From: Tolypeutes matacus
Taxonomy: Eukaryota > Chordata > Mammalia > Cingulata > Chlamyphoridae
Direction: 5' to 3'
Assembly: GCA_026826555.1 (NCBI GenBank)
Contig: JAKSZT010053928.1
Location: forward strand, 3,937,733 to 4,001,732
DNA: 64,000 bases
Shown: positions 14,201 through 29,200 of the stretch, piece by piece
Numbering within the stretch: the first letter of the stretch is position 1
Layout: each line of letters starts with the position of its first letter
Position numbers and translations under genes: made by a program
The notes under the pieces: model-generated
Databases searched by the model: none
What the model was told of the DNA's origin: nothing
The model's input: only the letters and a program-made list of their open reading frames with translations

Positions 14201-17200
14201 GTAACTGTATATCTTTTAATCTCCATTTCTTGTTCTTAGGCCTTCTAGCAATTTCTTTGTTTCTTTTGAAAAAGCGAGAGATGGTACAAATTCCTGTTGG
14301 AATCATCATAATATCTGGCTGGGGGTAAGTTGATAGGTTTCTGATGCTTACATTTTCCTATATACTATTAATATTAATTCTCTCTCTCTCTCCTTCTCTT
14401 TCTCTCTCCCCCAAATCCTTGCTATTACAGAATTCCTGCCCTCCTTGTTGGTGTTCTTTTGATAACTGGAAAACACAATGGAGACAGCATTGACTCAGCC
14501 TTCTTTTATGGAAAAGAACAGGTGGGAAGAGTTTATTGACAGTCTGTTCTTGAGAAAGTTTCTGTTTATCTTGTTAACTTGCCTTGCTATACTTATAATA
14601 AAATGTTTTACTTGAAAATTGGGGAGCGAATATAGCTCAAACAGTTGAGTGCCTGCTTCCCACATGGGAGGTCCCAGGTTCAGTTTCCGGTGCTTCCTAA
14701 AAATAAGGAAACAGACAACAAGCAAACAAATGAACAGACCAACTCAGGGGAGCCAATGTGGCTCAGTGGTTGAGCACCACCTTCCCACATATGAGGTCCT
14801 GGGTTCAATCCCTGGTACCTCAAAAAAAAAAAAAAAAAAAAAAATCAATTGTAACTAATTGCATATCACACTGGTGTTCCTGTATCACTTTTTATTTTAT
14901 TTTTTTTTTATTTTACCGGGAGGTCCCGGGGATTGAACCCAGGTCCCTCCATATGGCAGACGGACGCCCAGCCATTTGAGCCACATCCGCCCCCTCCTGT
15001 ATCACTTTAAGTCACACCTCAAAACAAAACAGCAACAACAAAAGATTTTGCATGCCTAAGTTCATTTTTAGCTGAGGATTTCCAATTACTTAAAACTTAC
15101 TGAGTCTTCTTAAACACACTTATGAATTATATTTCCTCTATTGGAGAAAAGAGTGACTAATTTAAAGCCATTTGGTAAGTTAGCAGTAGCAATCATTGTA
15201 AAAGCTAAGTTCTTGATTCTCAGCCCTATCATAAATTTAAATTTCAAAACAAAAACTATTTTGGCAAAGATATATTTATAAAGCTTTAGAGTAGCTTTAG
15301 AATTCTGCTGAGTTAAAATTCTTTAAAGATAGAGCCCAAGGATGTGTGTTTTTTAAAAACCTCCCCATATTATTATTATAATTTTTTTTTTTTTTTTTTT
15401 TTTTAAGGTACTGGGGTCAGGGATTGACCCCAGATCTCATGTGGGAAGCCAGTGCTCAACTATTGAGCCACATCAGCAACCCTGAATTGGTTTTTTCATT
15501 TGTTTACTGTTGTTTGTTTTTAGGAGGCACCAGGGACTGAACCCAGGACCTCCCACGTGGAAAACAGGTGCTCAACCGCTTGAGCCCTCATCCATTCGCC
15601 CTCATATCATTTTAATTTCTTTTTACCCTTTGTTAAGTACCACTGCCCTAGAGCGTTTAAAGCTGTGGAGATGTTGCCTCTTCCACCGAAAAAGTCCTCT
15701 TAACCTGCTAAGATGATCAAAATGGGATTGTGAAAGTGGCCTAATGTCTTTCCTCCATCTCTGGCAGATGATCACCACAGCAGTGACCCTGTTCTGCAGC
15801 ATTTTGATAGCTGGCATGTCACTCATGTGTATGAACCGCACCACCCAAGCAGGACGCTATGAAGGTTTTGACCAGTCTCAGAACCACAAGGCAGCGGAGG
15901 CCGGAAACACTGCTTTTGAACAGAGTCCAGAACCAATAAATGAGCCAGAACTTTTTACAAGTTCTATCCCAGAGAGAAGTATGATCCTTAAATATTAAGA
16001 AACTATATGCCTTTATGTATCCTAAATGTTTTGTTTAAGGAAACTTCTTAGAACTGTCTAGAACATCACAGGTATTTGTTACATGGGGAACTTGATTCAT
16101 AGTCAGTAACAAGAAGAGCTTGCAAATTCATTAATTAGATTCCTCTTTATCAGTTTTTGTGAGAATAATCTTTTGTTAAATCCTAAGAACTGAGAACTGA
16201 GAGTTTAGAAAAAAGTATATTGGAAGGAGAGCCTTTCCCAGGGTTTCAAGCACATACATTTGTTTATTAAACAACATTATATCAGACAAGCACCATTAAT
16301 AAAGTGAACTGAGGGAAGCGGCTGTGGCTCAATCAGTGGGGCTCCCGTTTACCATATGGGAGGCCCCGGGTTCGGTTCCCGGGGCCTCCTGGTGGGGGCG
16401 GGCCCGCCCGCACGGCATGCTTGGCTGACCCAGCGAGCACAAGCAGCAAGGAGGGGATAAATGAATAAATGAATGAAATCTTTAAAAAATAATAATAATA
16501 AAATAAAGTGAACTGAAGGAGATCTGACTTACAAAGGATTTATGGTGTAAGTCAGGGATTGGCAAACTGCAGTCTGCAGTCCACATTTCACCTACTGCCT
16601 TGTTTTTGTATGGTCCACAAGCTAAAAATGGTTTTTACATTTTTAAACTGTTTTAAAAAATTAAAAGAGGAAATATTTTGTGACACTTGAAAATTATATG
16701 AAATTTAAATTTCAGTGTCCATAAAGTTTTATTGTAACATAGCCATGCACATTCATTTACACATTGTCTGTGGCTGCTTTCACAATACAGTGGCAGAGAT
16801 GAGTAGTTGGAACAGAGACAGGGCAGCCCACAAAGCCTAAAATATTTATTTCGACCTGGCTCTTTACAGAAAATATTTGCCAATCCCTGGTATAAGTGAA
16901 AATATGATCCTAACTAGTAACTTTGTTAACAATTGTTTTGAGGTTTACTTCAATACATGATGAGAACTCAGCAAGAGAATATGCATTTTGGATTCATTGG
17001 TGCATGTGGAGATTTCATAGATATAAAACATTATGCTAAGAAGTGCAAATGATGGTACATATTTTGTTTAGAGACTTAGTGGAAACAGAGGGATGGCTAA
17101 TCTAAAAAATATTAGTTGTAATTATCAATAAAGGGAAAAAAGGAGCATGACAAGAGATAGAAGATTAAAAAAACATTTAACTATCTTTATCTTAAAAGAA

Positions 17201-20200
17201 AAAAAATCCTTCAGATTTTACCGTCTTTTAAACGTTATCTTCTTCCTCCTCTCCTTTGCTCCCTCTCAAACTAGAAGTACATAGCACAACATTTTAAAAC
17301 ATGGCTCTAGAGCCAGACTGCCTGGATTCAAATGCTGGTTCCATTATATACAATTGTTTGATATTGGGCAAGTTCTCTGTTCCCTGCTCCTCAGTTTCCA
17401 TGTCTGATGATAATTTATGTATTAGTCAGCCAAAGGGATGCTGATGCAAAATACCAGAAATCGGTTGGTCTTTATTTATTTATTTTTTTAACCGGGAGGT
17501 CCCGGGGATCGAACCCGGGTCCCTCCATATGGGAGACGGACGCCCAACCAGTTGAGCTACATCCGACCCCCTCGGTTGGTCTTTATAAAGGGTATTTATT
17601 TGGGGTAGAAGTCCACAGTTACCAAGCCATTAATCCTAAGTTTCTTCCCTCACCAAAGTCCATTGCCATGTGTTGGAGCAAGAGAGCTGCCGATGTTTGC
17701 CAGGGTTCAGGCTTCTTGGGTTCCTGTCTTCCTGGGGCTGCGTTTCTCTCCAGGCTTAGCTCCTCTGTTACCTCCACAAGGTCAGCTGTAGACTATCAGG
17801 CGAATGGCTTGTCTCTATCCCGGGGCCTTCTCTCCTTCCTCACGACCAAGCTCTCTTACTTCCCTGGGCTCTAGTTCAAGACTCCAACATCAAAACTGCT
17901 CCAACACTGTTCTTTGCCATGCCTTTTATATTTGATTCTTGCCCCACCAAGGGGAGGGGCTCAACGCCCTACTGACATGGCCCAGTTAACACCCTAATCA
18001 TAACTTAATCATGCCCAGATTAGCAGACCAGTTTATAAGCATGATCCAAAATCTATTTTTGGGATTCATAATTACATCAAACTGCCAAACTGCAACAATA
18101 TACTTCATTGTGTTGTTGAGTAGATAAAATGATTTAATATATATATAGCCTAGCATACAGTAAACGTGATGTATTAGCTATTACTATAACTATTTTTATT
18201 ATAAAAAGAAAACATCTTCATGGTAAGGAATTCAAATAGTCCAAAAGACTATAAAAAAGGGAAGCAAAATTCTTCTCACTTGCCCTCAGTCCTATTCCCC
18301 AGGAGGAACGGCTTTTGCTTATATATCACCTGGAAATTTTATTCCTGTTTCTTTTTATTTATCGACACATAGAATCGCTCAGTGTATACTGTTCCACAAC
18401 TTATGCAGAGCTACTGAAGTATGAGGCAGCATATTTTTTTCTGGTCAAGGAATTGCAAGCAGATCAGTAAGGCTTGAGTTCAGGGTATGCGTGCGAAAGT
18501 GGTCGAAGATAAATTTAGAAAAGTAAGCAGATATAGAGAGCATTATATGCCTTGGAAAAATGTGAAGATTTTGTCCTGTGAGTCAGGGGTTATATTAGTA
18601 GGCTTTTACAATAGTTTAGGTCTGACATGGGGGCCACGGATATAGGATTTACATGGGAAAGTCAGACTCAGTAGTAGTATTGAGGCTTGGTAATTGATTC
18701 GAAGCTGGGTGAGGGATAAGAGATGAACTGAGAGTAACTTCTGGGTATCTGGCTTAAATGAACATGTAATTGTGGGCTATTAAGTAAGAAGAGAAATTCA
18801 GAGAGAACAGATTATTCAGTGGAAGATACGTTTAATTTTTTAAATTAAAAAATTTTTTTTGTGGTATCAGGGGCCAGGGATTGAACCCGGGACCTTGTAT
18901 GTGGGAAGCTGGTGCTCAACCACTGAGCCACATTGGCTCCCCTGAGTTGGTTTTCTCATTTGTTTTGTTTGTTGTTTGTGTGTTTGTTTTTTTTAGGAGG
19001 CACTGGGAACCGAACCTGGGACCTCCCATATGGGAAGCAGGTCCTTAACCACTTGAGCCACATCTGCTCCCAAAGCATTTAATTTTGAGCCTTCTAAGTT
19101 TGAGATACATGGGAATACCAAGGACATATCCTGGTTTCTCAGTGTACCTCTTAAACTCTGGTGCTCAAATCTGGACACAGTATTCCAGTTATCACCACAC
19201 TTCGCACACAGAAAGCATTGAAAGTTGACTGAGTAAAGAACATAGTGGAATCATTTCTGCCTTTACTTAGAAAATAAACTTTTTAATTCTGCCTAATAAT
19301 ATTCCATTAACTTTTATAGCAGCCAGAGTACCCTGATGATTCATCTTGAATTTATGAGCAACTTAAAACCTGTTGGACTTTTTCCCTCGTATATTAATCA
19401 TTACTGAACAAAGTCTTTCTGATCCTGAATTTGTACAACTGGTTTTTAAAGGTTTAAGACAGGGCTTAACATATTTTCCTATTGATCTGAGCCTGTTTTG
19501 ACTGTTGAGATTTCTTTGTGTCTTGATTTGAAATAAAATATGTTAACTTCTTTCTCATATATCATTTATTTTTCTTATTTAAAATAGTAAAAAAGTATAG
19601 AGTATAGTAGGAAATTTAGAATTAATGAAGATTAACATTTTGTCACATTTGTATCAAAATTTTTTTAAAGAAATAAAACATAACCAATAAAGTTTAAATC
19701 TTTGTATCCCATTCCCTTCCCATTAACCCCAGAGATAATCACTGTTGTGAATTTGGTCTGTATCCTTTCAGGCCATATTTTTATTACATTTTTACAACAT
19801 GTGTGTTTTTCCATCAACAATATATATTATTGTATATGTTTTGAAAATTTTACATAAATGCTATACTGCATTTGGCTTGTTGCACTCAACATCTTTGAGG
19901 TCCTGTCATGTTGTAGATGTATTCAATTGCATGAATATTCCAAATTTTAGTTATCCACTTCCCCACTAACTGGATATTTGAGTTGCTTTCTAATATTTTG
20001 CCGTTAGAAACAATGCTGCAATCAACATCTCTATTCATGTCTCCTTACATACACAATGAAGATTACTAGTATAGGAGTTACTAGATTATAGGAGAGAGAG
20101 ATATTTTCATGGCTCTCACTTCAACCCTTTGTACATGGTTCCTAAATTTTTTTTTCTAATCTAACCTTTTAAATTCAATCCCAGATTTCCTGCCTATGTA

Positions 20201-23200
20201 TATATTCTTACATCTCTCTCTGAATATGTGGCTAGCAGTTATTTAAACCCTTTTTTAAATGTACTTGAGCTTTAATAATTTTCTTACAGTGGTTCTACCA
20301 TTCTCCAGGACTGCCAGGCTCATCCTCTCTTCTGTTTTGCTCTCAAGCTAGTTCACCATCAGCATAGGGCTTTCTCCCTCTGCAGGGTCTCTCCATCTAT
20401 CTCTGACCTCCCATCTCCCCACTCTGGCCTCCAGTCTCTCTGCTATCTCCCACCACTCCCTGGTCCAATCTGCTTTATGTGTAACTGCCAGATTAATCTT
20501 CATAGAGCTCGAATCACATCACACCCCTTCACACAGCACTCAGGCCCTTCTGCAGATGGGCCGTGCCCTGTTCACCCCTCTCCTGCCCCCTCCCCTTCAG
20601 TCTCCTCTCCTCTACCCAATAAACCCCTCCTTTCTTTGCTCCCCTGCAGGCACTCCTGTCACCACACCTCTCCATACCTTTGGTTTTTGGCCTTTAAAAT
20701 TGGGGCTCACTGATTTCTTTGTTAGATAATTTATAATGACATCATCAGAATTTCATACTTTTGATTTCTCTTGACCATTTTCCCTTTTAAAGTCAGAGAG
20801 TTCAAAAAGTATACTTACGTTTTCACCAAGAGTTTTCAAAACTACTTACCCTAAGTCTAAAGTATTTTTCTGATCATTCCTGGCATCCTTTCCTTCCTCA
20901 CTTTCTTTCTGGATTCTTCCATTTATTCTATAAACCAGTTTACTGCTTGCTTTCAGGCAGGGTTTAAAAACCACCACCTCCAACTAGTTTTTAGTGTCAT
21001 CTAGTGTTTTACTGCCTCCTCCTCCAACTGGTGTTTTAGAACTGGCTAGTAGAAGCCCAACAGTATCTGTGGGGAACACTAAGGGTTTTAAGCCAGAGAC
21101 TTTTGCTGCTCCCTCTTTACCTGTCTTTTAAAATAGCAAATAAACTGTTAACAAAGACTTTCTTTGAATCCTCGCATCATCATTTCCAGAAGGAAAACTA
21201 GCTTGCACCTATAGAATAAATAGAGAGCCAGAAGACAGTTATTGCTTATCCCCATTGGAAACCTACAGTGCTTATGCTTCTCTGTCCTCTTATCTCACTG
21301 TTTTATAATTGCTTTTTAAATTATCTTTTGAACCCACTAGACAGTTAATTGCTGTGTTTGACTTGCCTACCATTATAGCCTCTTCACTAGCATGATATCA
21401 GGCTCTTTGTGCATGTTTAGTAATATTTTCGAATGGATGGATAGATGGGTGGGTGGATAAGGCACATTATGGTTCTCTGACGCTCCCTTGAAAACTATTA
21501 TGGCAAAGAACTTCTTTATTTTCCTACTCATATATGTTCCTGGGAAAAAGATGTTTAAACCTGTCTAGTTGTTCTCCTTCCCTGAATCCTCCTCTCTTCT
21601 GCTTTGCTGGTGGTATTAACATATACCAGCTTAGATGTCCAGCCAAGCCTTCCCAAATCTCAGTAATCCAAAATAGTTCACTCACCTCTGCCCTTTGCTG
21701 CATATTTATCAGAGACCCATAATTTGCACGTTTTAAGCATGGAATTTATGATTGAAAGGAAAATTAACTTATTTTAATATGAGATAAATGGTCAGTAAAT
21801 AAAGAGGAAGCTAATGAGCCACTAATATACCCTTTTATAAGCAAAGGAAGAAGCCACCATAGCATTTTCATGATGGCCACAATTATGTGTATGTGTATGT
21901 GTGTACGATTTCATCTTAGCTGATTTAAGCCTCTAAGTCTCTGAAGATAAAGGGCTGGGCCTGATAATCTCTTTATTTTCTTTCCTATTATTCTTTGGGT
22001 CTATTTTAACTTTGAGATGGCATCGTTATCTTAAGTTTAGAAAGACATTTGTAATAGCTTATTATAGATTGTAGTTTTTATACTTTGAAATCTTTATTGT
22101 TTTTAAGAACATTATTGAAGATTTTAAGCACGTTATCAATGAAAGGTTCAGACTAGGAGTTATTCATTTTTCCAGCATATTAAATTTTAATGCAGTTTAT
22201 TACTGAAACTGTTATTCTATTATCCATATCAAGGAGCACCATGTATATATGTATGCAAAATGTTTTAAAAGATACTGCATGCAATTCTCTGACTATAGAG
22301 AGGAGAAATTACAGCTCTGTGGCAGATGTCTCAGTGTGACTTCTGTAAACTAATCTACCTATAACCAGCAAGGGATTTTCAGAGGTATATATTTGAAAAG
22401 AAAAAAGTATGTAATTGTTTTTCCTGCATCTGATAAAGTACACATTCTTAAAAGAAGTGAATTTTGAGTTGAAGCTTAAAGGAAGTTTGGATGAATTGAC
22501 AATAGTAGGAATTCCAGGCATGTGAAACACCATGTCAGCCCAGGCTAGGGGACGCAAATAAGCAAGTGGCTTGTGGAGGGCATGAAAGAATTGTCCTGAA
22601 AAAAAGGAAAGGATTTTTGGTTGAAAAATGGGGGTGGTTGGGTCGGGAGAGAGGGCCAGTTCTTGGAGAGCTTTCAAATTCAGGCCAAGGAGTTTGAATT
22701 TACTGCAGTAAGCAATAGAACATTAGTATGTGTTTTTTTCTTTTAAAGATTTATTTATTTATTTATCCTCCCTCCCTTGCCGCTTGTGCTAGCTGTGTCC
22801 ATTTTGCTTTGCGTTTTTCTGTGTCTGCTTGTCTCCCTTTGTTGGGCCGTCATGCTGCATCAGTTCACCGCACCGCGCGGGTCGTCTTGCCTTCACCTGG
22901 AGGCCCCAGGAATCAAACCCCAGGGCCTCCCATATGGTAAACGGGAGCCCAACCAATTGCGCCACAGCTGCTTCCCTAGTATGTGTTTTTGAGGAGTGGT
23001 AAAATAAAGGCTGCATTTTAGGAAAGTGTTCAAATTCATAGTTCCCAAAGCACAGTGGCAACCGAAAAACAACCTGGATGAAAGATTTTTTTTCTTTTCT
23101 TATACAATGAGGAGGAGATCATATTTAAAAGAATGGATCCTTTATCTGGCACTTTTTAAACATAAGCTTCTGTGTAATCACATTTGTATACTTTTTGATA

Positions 23201-26200
23201 GATATCATGTGAAAACATTTCCACTGATGCTGCATAGTAAGTTTGTGTTTGTGTGTGTGAGTGGGTATTTTTGTTTGGTTTGGTTTGGTATCTCTTGAGC
23301 TTGTCCATTTCTATTGGTGGTTGAGCTCTACACTGACATATTTTATCTGTATAGGTTACTGCTCCTGCTCCATGGGAAACAGTGAGTTACAGTGCCCATC
23401 AGCAGAGCCAGGAGCAAATACAAGCACGAGCGAGCCTGAGACTCCTTCGTTTGAGAAAAGTAAGGGCTGCTGGGCTATTGAGGATGGATTTAGGGAATAA
23501 AAGATTCTTACCCTTTTGCCTCAGAATAACTGCACATAGAATTTCTGCAGATGCTGCCAACACTGTTTCAGGATATGAATTCTCAAGATAGAGGAAAATG
23601 CTAATAGAGTAATAATCTTGTATAGATAGAATACTCATTTAAAAAAACAAAGTTCTTATAACTGTATAGGTGAAATGAACCATTAACTTTGCCAATAAAC
23701 AAACATACATACATACATATAAATATATGTATGCATATATGTATTTGAATCAGATAGAGAGGGAACTATTGCATACTATTTTGTATTACCTGTGATTTTT
23801 CATATTAAAAACATTCTGTAACTACAATTCTCCTAAAACAACATGAAGAAAGCTTCCTCAGATTTCATCTGAAATAATATACAGATTCTTAGCTGAGTGT
23901 GCATGTGTGATGGTTTACTTAGGAAGTCATTTTGAATTTAAAATGCATTTAAATAAAAAGCTGTGATTACAGATTGTTGTACTTACTGTTTTATAGCTGA
24001 TCATTGTGTGAGTCGCTGTAACTCCCAGAGCTGCATATTAGCCCAGGAAGAACAGTATCGACAGAGTGGAGACCCACAACTGACTCGACACGTGTTGCTG
24101 TGTTTACTTCTCATCATTGGCCTGTTCGCTGTAAATGTTTCTTCTGCTTTTGTTTGGGGACCCTTTCCTTAAATGTTTGGCAAAGGTTTTATTCAAACAT
24201 CTGGGAGCAGCTTAGTTGCCACTTTCCAGAAGGGTGGCAGCTAGGCCATTTGAATTGGAGTCTTGAGCTAAGTGTTTTGGAAGGAAAAGAGAATGAATAA
24301 TTCACATTATTCTGTTGCCTAAGTACTCCAATAGCTTATTCTGCTTTGAATCATTTATTAATTCTATGCTCTGAACCTAGAATTGGTAAAACTAGATGTC
24401 TCCAAGCTTTGTGCAGGGCCACTTATTTCTAACCTTATCCTTAACTGACCTCAGTGGATAAAATGGCAAAATCTCTCTCAAAAGATATTCCTCAGATAAA
24501 TAACCTTTTTTAAAAAAAGTTTTAATTATAAAAATTACATAACCACTTCATAGACTAGTTACAAAATAGAGAATAGGGGGAAAATACCCATCATACTACT
24601 ACCTTCTAATTTAATAGATTTTGATGGTTATAATCCTACTTACAGATTTATATCTTGCTTTTGTCCCTTAATATCAAGCATTTTCATATTGCTGAATAGA
24701 GTGCATAACCATTATTTTAAATGGCTTAATAAACTATAGAGTAGTTACATTATCATTTACTCAATCACTGCCTTATGGATTATTCCCAGTTCTAATAAAC
24801 ATCTCTATGTATTATATTTCCTTTTGATAGATTCCCAAAGTTAGGAAACCTGGATCAAAGACTTACAAATATTTCTTTGACTTTGGGTGTATTCTAATAA
24901 ATTGCTTTCCAAAGGGGTATTCTCCGTAGCATTCAATATTATAAATTGTTTTTAATTTGATTTTTTTTATAATTGAAATATAGCACTTTATTTTTTAATG
25001 CATTTCTTTGATTACTGAAGAGTTTTTATTATGTTATCTGTTGTGAATTATCAGTTATTAGTATATAATTCTTGATACAGTTCAAGTATAACTTACCTAG
25101 GGATAAAGAGATGGACCATGTAATCTATGAAGGAACCCTTTTCATACTGGGAAACTCGTTATATGCTGTGATAATCAGCCAGCACCATTTTAACTGCTGT
25201 TTAAGAACAAAAATCAGAAAGTACGAAATGCTGCCAAGAATTGTGACTTAGTGATGTGATTGTTTTCATTGTGTAGAACTAATTTTAAAATCAGTCCTGT
25301 CTTAGGCTAGTCAGCAGACCTGATATATTATGTAAGCTTCTGTATTGTGGCTCATGTCTTCTTGCTTCAATTCCGATCAGAATAGATGCTGTTTGAATGA
25401 CATCTGTCAGGAGAAGAGGTTGAAACCTCTTGTTCAAAAGACAAAGCCTATATATTCTCTTTGGTTTTTTCCCTAGGTGCCCCCTTCCCCCAACTATTAA
25501 ATAGGTAAAGTTATTGTATTATACTCTGGATGGAAAGAAATGATTAGCTTACTGCATTTTAAAGTATATTTTCTCCTTTACAGAATCTTTCCAGTTGTTT
25601 ATGGTGGCTATTCAACCAAGAGCCTGGGAGACTGTATGTTGAATTACAGTTTTTCTGTGCTGTGTTTAACTTTGGCCAGGTATTTATTTATTGAGAATTT
25701 GGGGGGTTTTTTGTTTTCCTGGAGGGGTAGAGGTACAGATGTTTTCTTTTACATCAAAAGCGTTGGGTTTGTTTGCCAGCTGATGGTATGCATGACAACT
25801 GGCAGCTGCTATCTGTCTTCTAGTAGAAGATAAATTATTATATTGGTTAAAGTCATCAGAATGCATACTAAGTATTTCAATCAGAAATACCAAATAGTTC
25901 TTTGCTCTGAATTTGAGATAAAGATCGATAATTTAAGTAGGGACAGTGGGTCCTAAGTTCTTTTTAAGTCTCTGAATCTTTAGTTTAGCCACATAAATCG
26001 AGGAACATCATTTCATTTGCATTTTGAGGTTTCTTAAAAAAAATAAGGTACTTAAATATTTTTAAAAATCATGTGGCTTATAAATAAATTTTTGGCCAGG
26101 GATAGTAACTATTATTCCTTGAGAGCCCATTATGCACCAAGTATTGTTAAACATTTTACATTCATTTTCTCATTTAAACTTCATAAGACCTGCAAAGTAG

Positions 26201-29200
26201 ATACCATCATTCCCAGCTTACAAATTAGGAAACTAAGATTCCATGAAGAAGTAATATGCTGGGTGCTACTGTCTGTATTTGCCACTATGAAAATGGATAT
26301 TTAAGGATAAATATTTGGGAAAATATTTTTTATATGTTTCAATTTCAAATTTGAGCTCATCTTCAACCCCTTATATTTTAATTAGAGAATATTAGTCCCC
26401 AGGCTGAGTATTGGGTTGAAAAAATACTGTTCTTGAAATCACCAGGTTTGGCTGTTAAATCTGAAATAATTTGCCTTATAGGTTATTTAACCTTTGTCAG
26501 TAGATGTTTTCAGCATATTTTTTCCTAACATCACTTTCTTGAAGTATTTCCAGTTTGTTTTCCCATTATTTATGTGAACAAAAATGGCTATGTCTTAATG
26601 ATTGAAATGATGAATGCACAACTATGTGATTATACCAAATACCATTAGTTGTACACTTTGGATGAATTCTATGCTTTATTAATATGTATCAATAAAATTT
26701 ATTTGTTTTAAAGAAATATAAACATGCATAACATCATACAGGGGTCCCATACATCACCCTTCCACCAAAAAAAAAAAAAAAAAAAAAGAAAGCTATGTCT
26801 AGATGGACGAATGACCTCAATCATCAGTTTATTATGGACATGAGCATCCCATGGACCACTTGATGCCCACCTTTCTTTGTGGTACTGTTTAAGATGTTTT
26901 GTACCTAGTATAAAATACTAGGCTGAAAAATCATAATCTCACTCTGGATTTTGCATTCAGAAAGCCCATCCCAAGCCAAGTCATCCCAGGACTGGGGCTG
27001 AGGAAGCTTTGCTCCACAGAGCTGCATTATGAACAGAAACTAACACCAGTAATGTTGCATTTGAAATACTGCCCTCACAGCCTCTGGCTCAAGTGGTTCA
27101 AAGAAGCGAGAGAGAGACACCAACTGCTGCTCCCTTTCCATTCTCTTTGGGAGGTGCTGTGGCACGATAATTCCCTTCTGGTTATTTTTAGTTTGGGGGT
27201 AAAGAAAATCAGCCCTTTAGGTAATATTTTGCATTCTCCATCCCACCTCCTCACAGTCTGCACTCAGATCCTTATCCCAGCCTGCCAGCCAAATCGCCAC
27301 TGTTAACCTGCTATCGCCCGAAGACCAGCCAGTCATAATCGTCCTGAGCTGTGGCTGATAACTGGTGCCAGTTTGCCTCATCACCCCCCAAGTCTTCAGA
27401 CCTTTCCCTAAGCACTAGCCTGTTCCATTTCCATATATACTGTTCATTTACTGTATTATAGTCAGATACTGCAGAATTTGTTAATTCTGTAATTTCTGAA
27501 GTTTTAACAGAAAAAATAATTTTAAATACTTAAGCACAGTTGAAGATATTTCTTTTTTAAAAAGGAGAAAACAAAGATATATGGCCCATAAATGTTTTTT
27601 TTTCTTCAATAAACTGCCATGTGAACAAGGTTGCTTAGCACTTTTTTTCAATTCTGTTTAGAAATTTATTAGACATAATTAATATTTATTACAGTAGAGG
27701 AACTAGACAAGGTAAAATATAGTTATTTAAACTTTTTATTTACCCTCATCTAGCATATTTAATTTCTCTTAAAATTCCTAAAATGTTCTTTCACAAATCT
27801 CATGTCTTGATGGATAACTAAAAAATAGAGAACCAAAGAAAGTCTAGCTTTTAATAATCTTCGTCACATTTATGGGAAATTTATTTAGTGCACATTTTTT
27901 TTCTCATTTCCATTCAGATAAATGAGATGGCATTACTGGTAGGGCTGACATTAGCCTCCTACATGGAGGCATACTATTTCTCCATCCCACTTCTCTCAGT
28001 GTAAAGGATCTGTAACCACAAAACATTTTTAACACCCAAGTCAGGAAATAGGAACATGAGTAAATGGCATTAACTCAATATTCTAGTGTCCTCTTCACTG
28101 GCCTCTTACTACTCTTTCCTACCTCCCCCAACCACCCTATAAATATGAAAGTCTTATCATACAAAATTGTCACCATAATTGGCAGGACAAAATGGGACGA
28201 GGCAGCAAAGTCATACCATAAAGTTCACTGGACTGAACTTTAGATCTGCCTTGTTTTGTTCTACTTAAAATGTTGCTGGAATCACTGCAGTTTTGTTTCC
28301 TCAAGAACTAAATTTTGTGGTTTCCTTAAGTTCTATATTAAAGTTTTATTTTTGAATTCAGAAAATATAACTTTGTTTTTCCTTAGGGATTTATTTCTTT
28401 TGGAATCTTTGGATTGGACAAACATTTAATCATCCTACCTTTCAAAAGAAGGTAAATTTAGTTTTGAATTAAATCTATCTCAGTAAAGGTGATGACAAAG
28501 CCATTCTATTAAGATACTGATATTTTTAAACCGTTAGTATCTGCTGGGAGACCACTAAATGCCACAGAAGGTTATGTGTTGATTCCAATATTTGTTGTAA
28601 ATAATTGCAGAGAAAATAGTGGAAGAACTATTATATACCCGGTGTTGTAATTTGCATTTTAACAAGAATTGATGGATGCTGACTTCTATCTATGTCATTA
28701 ACTACATAAAGTAAAATGAAACTTGAAAATGTATTTAGAAATGGATGTAGTACGTAGTATGGCCCCAGAGGTCTATATTGACGTCTTTCTCCTTTGATGA
28801 TAAGATTCCTATTTATATCACACTGACAACTTATACAAAAACTCAGGTTTTCTTCTTTCTAAATTTTTGGCTTTATATTAGCTTGGGGAAGTGTTTCTCT
28901 GAATTCAGATCATGGATTTCCTTTGAAAAATAATGAAGTGGGAATATTCTAACTTGGGGATAAGAGAAAGGCAAGAGGGCAAATCCTTGTACTTCCTCAC
29001 TTGTTTTCAAAGTCAAAATGAATAGAAACTAGAAGTGCTAATGGAATTTGTCCTACCAACTACATGAAAAGTACTTGATAGTTTATAAATTTTTGTGAGG
29101 GCTAAAGAATAGCAGTTTACCAGCTGTTAACCTCTCTAAGACTCATCTGTATGGTGGGGATAATAATAGGGTTGTCATGAGGATTAAGTGGATTAAATTG

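Larger units (their letters stand above)
17281..18185 (+). repeat. MIR split by an LTR insertion
   Basis: Left part AGCCAGACTGCCTGGATTCA to GTTCTCTGTTCCCTGCTCC. Right part ATTGTGTTGTTGAGTAGATA to AGTAAACGTGATGTATTAGC. The LTR at 17418-18097 separates them. Confidence 0.8.

Noticed and set aside
14621..14820. tRNA genes suggested by box A/B motifs
   Set aside because: The motifs are in SINE heads followed by A-runs and target duplications; the acceptor stems do not pair as in true tRNAs.
17407..17874. 155-codon plus-strand open frame
   Set aside because: It spans an LTR and a nested SINE and opens in intron sequence.
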